Assembly (NCBI RefSeq): GCF_947242115.1
Contig: NC_074725.1
Coordinates: 26,699,398 to 26,763,397 of the forward strand
From: Biomphalaria glabrata
Lineage: Eukaryota; Mollusca; Gastropoda; Planorbidae
Reading direction: 5' to 3'
DNA length: 64,000 bases
The notes beneath the pieces were generated by a model. It was not told the DNA's origin, ran no database searches, and was given only the letters and a program-made list of their open reading frames with translations. Each line of letters starts with the position of its first letter. Position 1 is the stretch's first letter. The translations under genes and the position numbers were made by a program. This document shows, in pieces, positions 36,901 through 48,900 of this stretch.

Positions 36901-39900
36901 ATTTCTCACAACGACAGAATCAGTTAGGAAGTGGTCAAATTTCAGGCGGTAAAGTGGGGTCAGGCCCGGGTAGCAGGAAAAGCTCTGTTGCATCTGGACT
37001 TTCTTCGCAAAGTTCCCAGGTTAGTATTAGTTTCATATTAGCAGAGGTGTTTTGCAATTTACCCTTGAGGTACAAACTGATCAGGATACAAACGTTTGGC
37101 CATACATATATGTCATATCTGTGTTTTATTTGGTCTTGGTGCTGTCAGATTTTAGTTTTCATCATTGTTTTTTGTTATTGCATTGAAATGCAAGCCAAAA
37201 CTGAAACTTGTGGCTATAGTAAACACATTGAACAGTTTTTCATAAGATCTTGAAAAAAGTACATAATGGGCTTCTCATTTGATATTGCAGCAGGGGCGTA
37301 GCTAGGGATTTGGGGGCCCGGGGGGAATTACCTCTTTGGGGGCTTCTTGCATTTTGACATTCTACATCATGACATGAGATAATATACTTAATAAATACAT
37401 AAGCCTACATTCAAATTGGTACAGTATGTTGGTAAAATTAGCAAGAAATAATCATTTAAAATCTTTTAATGAATAATACCATTGTTTATTGGCGAAATAA
37501 TACACAAGGAACAAATCTCAATTCATATAGCTTCATGTCGTGCTTTCTGTGCAGCAAAGGCATCTATAACATCATCTACTTCGATACTGTCTAGTAATTG
37601 TGAGTTGTGACTCCACTGACATTAAAGCCATGCTAAGCCTTTCTTGTGTTATTGTGCTCCTGAGATAGTTTTTGGTGAACTTAAGCTTTGAGAATGATCT
37701 CTCACATAACGCAATGGAAGTGGTCTGAGTTAGCAGTATTTGGATGGAGGTTGGAAGGTTTGAGCACACATCATTACCATACAAAGCCAGCTTCCGCAAT
37801 ATGTCAAATAGTGATTCTGGCACTGCTTTGTTGATGAAAAGTGCTTGTGCATCAATGACATCATTGAACAAGCGATTTGCTTGTATTTCATCAAACAAGA
37901 AAAGGTAACACAGTTTTTAATCAGCGTGTCATCATCCATAGACTCTAAGAGGTGTCTTGGTTCAAGAAGAAACCCAAAGGTGTTTGACCTCTGCACAGAT
38001 CAAATTCCAGTCCAATGTCTTTAAGAGTTTTCAGAACAAGTTCTTCAAAATGTCTGTCAGGTTTCAAAATTTCAAAGTAACCAATGAATGACTCTTTTAT
38101 TTCGAAATTATCAACATTCAAGTAATGAATTACCTGATACCTGTGCTTGATCAGAAACATCTGGGGTTGAATCAAGCATCAGAGAAAAGTAACAAACTTG
38201 CTTGACTTTCCCAACAATTGATTCCCTAACTTTATTGCCCATCAAGAAATATGCAAGAAATTTCAAAGATGCTAGGAAGTTTCCAGAATTGGGTTTTTCG
38301 TTGTGACAACATAAGCTTGAGTTTGTTTTTGCAAAGTACTTAATGGCTGCTGCTACATGCTTCAGAATATCTCTCCAATACTGTGGATTTTTCAAAATGT
38401 GCGCATGAAACATGTGACAGTTCATCTGGTTCTGCCTTAAGCTTTTCTTCTTCTAACTTCCTCTTCAAAAGATCTTGTCTGTGGCGGACTCCTTCTTTAT
38501 GTTCTTTCAGTCTATTGGGTTTCTTCCATTTGGTGAAACCAGCTCCAGGTTTGATTAATGCACTAGATGTCTTTTCTGATGCCTCAGAAAACAGTACACA
38601 TGGAAAACAAAATGGACATCCCAAGTGTGGAGAGAAGAGGAGCCAAGATTGGTTGCAAATTTTTTCTATTGGAAGCTTTCTAGTCAAGCATAATGTCAAA
38701 CTTGGTGATTTATTTTGGGTGAACTCTGTCGGAAACAAATATCGTTCTTCTTTGTTTTGGATAAATAAGCTACTCTATAACACAATCTTTGCTTGCAGTT
38801 TCTCAGACAAAATTCCAGGCTGGATCTATCTGAAGTCTTTGTACATAATTACATCTTTTCCCAGAGCCGGTCCTAACATTTGTGGAGCCCTATGTGAAAC
38901 TGATTGCTCGGGGCCTAGTCTGGGTGGGATAAGGATAATAAATGAAAATTAATATTTTGTATTAGAAAATAAATTCAACTTTGAATTTTATTCATTCTTT
39001 ACTAAGTACAAAATAGTGATCAAATTTAATTTACTTTACGAACTTTGCAACCTATGGTCACTGTCATATAAATTATATGACAGTGACTATAAAAGTGAAT
39101 AAAGTATTGGAACTTCTGACTAAGGTGAAAATTCGCCCCATTATTACATTTTATTACATGAAAGCTGACAATACCTTTTTTCTTTTATTGCGCATAGGAT
39201 TGGTGTTTTCCACAATGAATGACACCCACAAATAACAATTTTGTTTATTTTTCAGGAGATTTTTATGAGTTTTCAGATTTTAATAAATTCAGGAGATTTC
39301 CAGGAATTTATCATATATATTTTGCAATTTAATAATTACACCTAGAATTAGCACTGGGCCTGTGAAAGTGCCGGGCCCACTGCGACCGCATAGCTTGCAG
39401 TGGCCTAAGACCGGCCCTGCTTCTTCCACTTCTGAAGAAAGTGATTTTGGAAGAACATCACTTGACTCATCATCACTTACTTCAGATGTTTTCTCTGACT
39501 GTGGTAAAAGGTTTTCCCCTGGAGTTTCTTCAGCAGAACTTCTCTCATCAAGAGACATGTTCACTTCCTCGACTGCTGTATCTTTGTATGAATCATCTGA
39601 ATAGTGTTACTTTTCTTCGACACGTTCATGGTCCCCTTTGTTTTCAGTGCTCTTATCAGGTTTCTTCTTAAATAATAAAGATAATGAAATAAACTACCCT
39701 ATATACCAAGTTACTTCCTGAGAGTAACACGTCACTAGTCAGCGCTACTCCTTGAAATTGAGAGTAACCCCGAACGTAAAGTGTTTATAATGTATGTGGA
39801 AGACATACAACAGGGTCACTAACTTGTATAACAACATGAAATGCAATATTACATGACAGTGACAAACAAATTAAAACAAATTTCGGACACTCATTTGGGG

Positions 39901-42900
39901 GCTCCCACTTGGGGGATCTTAAAATTCTCTCCCCTCCTCCCCCCACTCTAGCTACGCCACTGTATTGCAGTGTAGGGGACCCTTATCACTTGATGTTGCT
40001 GCTTAGGGGGCCCTTGTCACTTGGTGTGGTGGTCTAAGGGGCCTTTGTCACTTGATGTTGCTGCTTAGGGGGCCTTTGTCACTTGGTGTGGTGGTCTAAG
40101 GGGCCTTGTCACTTGATGTTGCTGCTTAGGGGGCCCTTGTCACTTAGTGTGGGGGTCTAAGGGGCCCTTGTCACTTGATTGTCACAAAATTGTAAAATTA
40201 AACTAGAAGTAAGTTTAAAAGTAGTTGGATTAAAAGTTAATCAGCAATTTAAAAAAAGAGAGACTATACTAAACTAAAAACAATTAGTCAACTTTTCATA
40301 ATTTTTGTGTGTGTAGTTTGTTTGGTCTAGACCTTGCTAATTTATCTGATAGATGTCTTAATATAATTCTATTATCATTATAGAAATCTTATTTTACAAT
40401 AAAATCTGTAACAAAGAAGATGTTTCTTATTTCTGTTCTTGCACAACAAAATTTAAAAACGTGTGTATGTGTATTTTTGCCTTTAGTAAAAAGACTGCTT
40501 TCAATTTTATTCTATTGACTTATTATATAACAGAAAACCTTACAGTCAAGTTTAAAATCTCATAAAAGGAATTGTTCCACACCTCTACATTTAGATCTGA
40601 TAACCAAAGAAATAACAAGGAAAATGTAAAAAAAATCCAATTGGTGTTGTAAAACTGTATTCACTTCTCATGGTGAAGACATCTTGATATTTTCAGAAGT
40701 TGAATCTAATGACCCAATATAGTAATTAAAATTTTAAAGTTGAAATCATAAATAACACACAATAGAATTTAGTTTCAGGGGGTGCAGTGGCTGAGTGGTT
40801 AAGGCTTGGCTTCTGAACCAAGGGTCCTGGGTTTGAATCTCAGTGAAGACTGGGATTTTAAATTTTGTGATTTTTAGAGTGCCCCTGAGTCCACAAACTC
40901 CAATGGTACCTAACTTAATTTGGGCAAAGTAATGAAATTTGGTTGTTGTGCTGGCCACATGACAACCTGCTCATTTTAACCATAGTCTAAAGTACATATA
41001 ACCTAAACATCATCTTCCTAATATATGGCAAGGTCTGAAAGAAGAACTTTACTTTTAGACTTTAGTTTCAAGAATAAATTCACTGTAGTAGAATTAACAT
41101 AAAGCTTGAAACTTTCAAACACAATGAATGGATTACCTCCCTGTTACAAGTTTATCTCTCCTATTAATCCATTTCCTCAATCTCAGAAATTGAAAGTTCT
41201 CAAATTTTCTGATTCTAGAAATAACAAAAAAATATATATATTATTATCTCCCCTACATTATTTACTTTTTTTTTTAGAAGCTACAAGAAGTGTCTTGTTT
41301 ACACTTTTCTGTCAACCTTGATGTCCTAGTTTTTTTTAACACTCAATAACTTAAGAAAAATGATACCATGGTATATTCAAATGTAAACAATAAAATGACC
41401 AAAGAAAGGCTTTAAAAAAAATGTGTGAAATATTAGATATTTCCACAAAACGATAGAATAATTTGAATAATAGTATATCTGCATTTTTCGGGACGGGTAA
41501 AAAATTCTCCATTTCTTTTTATCTACTCTTCATTAGTCATTAATGTCATTAGTCATTAAGAGTAGATTAATCACTCTTACCAAATGTTATCAGCTTTATA
41601 AATGAGGCATCGTCTTTAAGAAAAATAAATATCTGTTACCTGTTTATATTTACAATGTATGGCTCGGCCAGAATTGTGCCTATGTGTCAAGTACAGCATA
41701 TAAGATTTTATCATTTTTCTAGAATTGTATTTACTGACAGTTAAAAATAAACATGATTTGCCCACATGGTGAGAGTAATATTCTTGTATGATCCTTTGTG
41801 TCTGCACCACCAGGGTGCTTGCAAAGTGCCTTTTGAAAACTCATTTCATTTTTGAGTTGTGAACTGTTTTATACAAGAAGACTTGAAAAGAACCAAATTA
41901 CCTGCAACCTACAGCAGAAATTTTTTGGGCAGAAAGAGTTCCTTAGCCTTGGTTAGCTACCCACTCAGGAGAAAAAAAAACCCTCTCCTCTGCTGCCTTG
42001 CTGCTAAACCCAAACAGGTGAAAGGCTTTGGAGTTAACATTGAGAAAAAATCGTAAGCTAATGCTCAGGCTTTCCTTGTCTGGTTCTATGGGATGTTCTT
42101 CAACTGAAGGCTACAAACAAATTCATACATGCATTCACTTTGTTTCCTGTTTGACATGTTTCTAATGTTCCTTCAGATTTGAAGATTATTTCATCCTAAC
42201 TCATATAGAGCATAGTTTGTCCATCGTGGTTCGATGATTACCACTTTTGTCATCCAAGGGGCTGAGGGATTTGCACTGGGGTTTTGCGCCTCCTATTGTA
42301 TCACAGCAGGGGATCACTGGGTTCAAACCTGCATTCCACACGACCTCATTCAACACAAACTTGCTCATTTTTGGGATGTAGATACAGGTAAAATTTAACA
42401 AAAAAATGAAAAGAAACTTCTTACTTATTTTAAAAATTGGTTTGATGCTTTAGTTAACATCTTGTCATTCCATTTTGAAACAGAGCAGTGGAAGTGATCG
42501 CAAGAGAAGGATACCATCGAAAAGTAAACCCAAAGAATCAGACAAGGTCGAGAAAGAGGTAACCTTATAACCTTATTCCAGGTTTATAAAATAAATATCT
42601 AACAAGAAAATATAAAAAAAACTTTTTTAAAACTAAGATTATATAAAGCGTACTTGTATCAATTAATTTACATGAGTCACGTAATTTAATTTGTAATAGA
42701 TCTAGACCAACAATAAAAAAAAAACATTGATAAAAATTAAGAAAGGGGAAACAACCTGAATTTGAACTCATGGCTCAAGCCTTCTCAGGCTTAGCCAGCC
42801 AACATAGTAATTACTCTTCTAGTGGACATCTTATGAATATGAAAGATTGTATAGTTATCTATTGTTTCTATAGTATTTATTTTCGACATAAGCATGGGTT

Positions 42901-45900
42901 CCTCCAGGGGGAGAAGATATTCGTTGCCTCTTAGAGCGAGTTATGAAAACAGTCCAGACATTAACCTTGGACTATAAAACGATTCAAAGACCAGTCAATT
43001 CAGCCACTCACTCATGTGGGCATGGTTTAATCCACGAAAGTTGAGAGAGGCAGGAGACGTTTTTTTGTAACCACCAGTTTAGAGCTGCAGATTTTAATGG
43101 CTTGACCTTTCACTAGTCCTCAGGGTGGCAGCTGATCAGTTCAGCATAAGCTATAGACCCCGACAGACACAGTCTCTACACCAGACAAGCATGCAGGGGC
43201 TATGTCAGAGCTTAGCATTTTCCCCAAACCTTATCAGCAGAGCTCTGCACCAGGAAAGTGTGAGAATCTGCTAGGAAAGTTGGGGCTCCCGCAACATTAG
43301 CCCTTTTCAGAACACCCTGAGTGCAACGGGGTAAACTTGCTCCAGTTACCAGAGGACACCACAAGGAGGTTGGCGGGCACTGTCCCTGTAGTGGAGGGTG
43401 TCCAGGCCTGAGCAAGCTATTATAGCACAGTGCAGGACAGGCCACTGTCCTGTTGGCTCATATTTCTCACGGCTATGGCCAAATTTTTATTCACAGTGCC
43501 TCCGCTGCGGGGAAAAAGAGGAAACCATGTCTCTTATTCTTTCTGACTGCCCCAGACTTGCTGATCTTCATCTCGAAAGGTCTGGGAAACCAAAAATTCT
43601 CGATTTGTATGGTGACATGTATGCACTGTGCAGGACAGCAAGGTTTCTGTTCATGGCTCATATGGAGTTAGATGATGATGATGATGATGATTGTTTCTAT
43701 TATCTCGTCCTATTTTTCAGGTTTGTCTTCACTCAGAAGACCTATACAGGGGACTAATTCAGCTTATAGCACCACTTCAGTCAATTACAATTTCTTTCCC
43801 TTGTTCGAGATACCAAACAAAATAATTTATTACCAATAGTTAATTAACTAATTTGTTAATTTTTAAAAAAATCGATTCTTGTGTTGTCAGGTAAAATTAA
43901 TAATTGTGCAAAATTTCAGCTTGATCCAAGATTGGGTGTTGGAGAAATAACATGTACAAACTTTTTACCAGACAGGCAAAGTGAGGGTGATTTAAGCTTT
44001 GTAAAAAAATATAAGTATTCTTAGTGAATCTTTAAGGAAGAAGTCTAAAGGATTATATATAGAGACAATTTTTCTTGATATATTGGTATCAATGGATTCT
44101 GAACAAATAATGTAGCTACTTTTGGAATTGATGCTTTGCATACTTGTTTTTTATAAAGCTTATATTCATCACTGTGTCTGTCTGTCTGGTATTGAGAAAG
44201 CTATAAGCATGAAATAACACTAAACAAAAAGAAATGGTAAAACTATTGTAAATCACACAGATTTATTGTTGTTGGTATAGATCTGTTACAAATTTAATTA
44301 CGTGACTGATCCAAACTAATTTATACAATTACATTTCGTATAAGTTTTTTCTAAAAGGTATTTTTTAAATGTTTTTCATGTTTTATTTCTACCTTCAAAA
44401 CACAAAGTTTGTTTTAGCTTTTTATTTTTGGCTACTTGCATAGTAACTTGTAAAGATTTTCAAATCTGGTATTACATGCTCAGATACATACACTGGGTGA
44501 CTGAGTTACAAAAAAGCAGATTGATCTCCTTTGTCAGCTCATGTGTATTGATGTCTATATTGCACTTTCAAGTAAAGACTGACAATATAACCCTTTCTTA
44601 TTTTAAACCCAAACTCTTTATTCCTTAACAATTAAAAGACAAAAAAAGACAGCAAGAAACGCAATGGGCAAAAGTGTTGAAAGGTCAAACAAGGGAGATT
44701 ATCTTGGCCCTTAAGAAAAAATGGCAAAGCTACAAAAAGATTATAGGGTGCGGTAATACAATATTAAATTTAAAAAAAAAAAAAGGTATTGAAAACTATT
44801 TGCCAGCGGCAAAAACAAATGCCATATTTCTAATCTGCATTTTGTTAATAATAATTCTTAAACTTATATGGAAATATAATTTCACGTTTGTTAAGTCATA
44901 GACAAATGCCCAAAATTAATCCAACAGGCCGCAGTGATACAGCAATTTAAATAATCCTTGTTTGACTGAATAATGACAAACAGGTGGATGGAAATTTCAT
45001 AACTAAATGCTGACCTTTCTGGAGTTGGTTCACATAATCTTACTATGCACTTTATGGATTTCATCATAGTGTAGCTGTATGTTAAGAAGCAGGTAGATGA
45101 AGCTTGCGTTCAGTCACTTAAATATTATTATTCTGTAAATTAAGATTATTTTATTTTACATCCCAACAGCAAAAGGAAATGAATATGCTCTTTTTTTTAA
45201 ACCTTACAGTTCGGGTATCTTATTGAACTGGAATCTGAAAGTGCCTCAGAGAGCACAGCTTCACTGTCTGACGACGATATGGCAGGAATAAAGGAAATTG
45301 CCGAAGCAGTCATTGTGGAGACTGCTCCCGGAAACAGCTTTGATGTCTACTACGAAAGAATATTGGGAGATGTGACCAAAAAGTCAGCAGCTAAACAGTT
45401 TTTCATTGGCTCTGCTGCTGGTTGGTAAGGACCTAAATAATAGTTTAAATTTCTTGGGTCAGGTTGAAACTTTGAACAATTATTTATTGTTGTTGATAAG
45501 AGATGAATAAAAAAAAAAAAGATAAAACTATTTGTCAATTAATTACTGGTTATTAATTATTTTGTTTGATACCAACAGGGCAAATTAATCCTTCAGTATT
45601 CACAGATATGACTAAGTATGTCAAGTATTGTCCCCTTAAATTGTTGTATACATTATTTCTCCCACACCCATTCTCAGATCAAGTTGAAGCTTAAAACAAT
45701 TATTTATTGTACCTAAAAAAAAACATGAATCAATTAAAAATTAATTAATCATCGGTAATTAATTATTTATTTGTTTGATTTTGGACAAGGGAAATAACTT
45801 CTACATCCTTTAGTGATATAGATGTAAGTGTGGAGTTTTCCCCTTAGACAGGTTTTGTTGTTTCAAAAAGTATATATTTATATTGAACTTCCCATTAATG

Positions 45901-48900
45901 TTCATCTACACTATTCTACACTCACTGCAATAAATTATATCTATCACACTTTACTGATGTAAGACCATAGCTGATGTGTATCAAATATTTAATTTTAGTT
46001 TATTTTTAAGATACTTCCCAAATTTGATTTCAGTGTGACCGGCTTCTTGGTTCAAAAAGTAAGCAAGGCGGCTGCAGCAGGTTTAGCTGGGACACTTCTT
46101 CTCATTCTGGTTAGACGAAATTTATGTTATTAGAAATGTTTTTTAAGATCAGGATTAATGTCCAAATAATTATATCACAGTAGTCTAAATCCATCGTTAG
46201 TATATAGTTGATATGTAATGTCTGACAATATCAATCTAAATCCTTCATTAAGTAGGGAATTTGTTTTTATAGTTGATAGATAACGTATCGAAATCTCTGT
46301 GAAATGTTCTTTTTTTATTTACACATAATTTTTTTTTACCAAGTGTTTCTCAAACTTTTTCATGCGACCACGAAAATGTACCTGCCTTTCCCAATACAGC
46401 TAGGAGGTCTTGGGAAATGTTGAAAGCTCCCCTGCAAGTTTGCCTTGTTTTTTCCTGCATTCTGATATTCTTTCATTCATTCACCTGACTTCTACAGCAC
46501 ACTTTATCTCCAGATAAGAAGAGCGCAGGTCAAAGTTGAACTTAGAGAGGGTGGGGTGAGCCATTACTGAAAGATTTCATCAGAAAGAAGGTACATCACT
46601 CCAGAAAAATTTGATCATAAGACATAAGAAAGACTCTAGAATCACATTGGGGAAGACTTATTGTAATGTTGGCTTCAAACATCAATTTGAATCCATCTTG
46701 TTGTAGATGTCTTTTAGGAACAACAGCCTGAAAGTTCCTATTCAGATGATGAAGTGAATTCACTTAATTAATTATTTAATATGAATAATAATGGTGTTTT
46801 GACTTCAATAATACAATATATGGATTTATAACTACAATGCAAGTACAAATAAAAATAGGCTGCCTTTGTGAACTCCAGCACATGGGAGGAGGGGGGGCTC
46901 TGTCCCCACAGTTTGAGAAACACTGGTTAGAATCTTTTAGATGACAGAAAAGGAATAACCATCAGAACATGTAGACTATGTCCTCTATCAAAAGTCTTCA
47001 TGGGTTATACACATTGCATTATTAGTGTATGAGAACAATGTATAATCAAAAACTATAACATTACCAAGTATTACAAGTAACTCACATAGAAGGTATAATT
47101 AGTATCTTCTTACTCTAGAAGAGAATAACCAAAAAAAAAACAACACCTCACCCAGACCAGTCAGCTCTCCATCTGACTAACTTACCATTGGTTACACTTA
47201 TTACCTCCCTTGAAAAACCCATACTAAAAACTCAACTCACAACAAACACACACACACTCTCACATCTTACACACCCCTACATCTTACACACCCCTACTCC
47301 GGACAGTAATATAAATAGTTGGGTGAGATACTAATTTGTATTATAATTTGTTTTGTTCAAGCAATAGAATTTGCTTAATAGCAGTAGATTCTACACTTTT
47401 ATTCCTTGACAGGTGGCACAACATAATGGTATAGTGAGTATCAACTGGACCAAACTGGATCGAGAAATCACCAAAGCAAGAGCCAAGGCCAGGGAAGCAT
47501 TATCCAGGCATAAAACTTCCATTTTTGACAGGGTAGGCATTCTTTTTCTTATGAAATACTATCTATTTTTTAGACATTTTTAGGTCTGTACCAGAGAGAA
47601 ATAGGAGAACTTGACAGAGATGCCTACTAGTATGCATCTTGCATTTATAGTTTGCAAATGAACTTAAAAATATACGAATATGTTGCGCATTCGCCCCAAA
47701 ACACCAACAAAAAAAATTGGTTTAAAAAGTCATTGCTAACAGCATCCATGCCCAGAAACAGATTTTTATTATTTGATTACCATGAGAGTATCTTTTTTTT
47801 TTTACCCTGCACTAACGCCAGAAGATTTAAACATATTTTGTAGATTTTTCTGATCTAATTTGGAGTTCCTTTCAAAATGTCAATTTGCTTTAGTTATTGT
47901 GATTTCAAACTGATCAGGAATAATTATTTATTAATTGTTTAGTTATTATTCAATGGACTTTAATAAAAATCTAGATCTCTAGCTTGATCTAGAGTATAGA
48001 GTCTAGATCTAGTGTATTGTGTTTTACAATGTCAGGCCTGCAAATTAAGTAAATCAGTATTTAAAACTAGATCTATAAAGATGTGATGTACTAGATCTAG
48101 ATATCTACATTTTAACAAGCTCTAGTTGCTAGAAGTCTTACTTGTCAGAAGCAGATTTATTCTTCATCATTTTATCATTTCATCTTTCCCTTAGTCTGTT
48201 GGACTATTGGGGCACCTTACAAGATTTGTGCCCCAATTTTCTGTTGTTGCTCTTTTGGAATCTATACTATAAAGTAGAATGAGAGGTGTATGTATGTTAC
48301 TTATAGACATCAAAACCGCTTGACCAATCTTGATAAAACTTGGCAGGAATGTTTCTTAGGTACCAACTTAGACCGTAGTGTATGTATTGTAGCCCTAAAA
48401 CAAACTTAAGACCCTAAAAAAAAAATAAAGTTGTCCGACTCTATTACAGCTATAGTATTTTATGGATCTAGGCCATGTCTACAATTTTGACATAGAAAAG
48501 ATCGAAAGGATTTAGACCTAGATCTAATTTTGAGAAATACACTTTGCGCAGATAGTTTTTTACTTTGACACATGAAAATACAAAAGAAGATCCATTGATT
48601 TCATTATATAATAAAATTAACCTTCAATTTTGTGATTCAAAAGCATTTTTTGAATTAATTAGTTCGTTATATCTGTGACTGCAGATTTCCTGACAAACAT
48701 TCTTTCATTAGACAATACCGTAATGAATCGCTTACTAAAAATTAATTCGTTTAATTGTTTACTTTATAATCCCATCCCTAGATCTAAAACTCTAATTCAA
48801 CTCTAAGGTGATAAAACTTCTCTTCGCACAGATAGTTTTATACTTTAACACATGAAAATACTAATTATAGTCCATTCATTTCATATTTTGATCAAATAAA

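Noticed and set aside
37572-38738. Minus-strand frames resembling a host zinc-finger MYM-type gene
   Set aside because: They lie inside inverted ends with a perfect 8-bp target duplication and are broken, so they are remnants of an hAT transposase.
43398-43757. A 119-residue frame with a CxxC motif as a host gene
   Set aside because: It is the RNase H tail of a LINE, ends in a GAT tract and is flanked by a target duplication.
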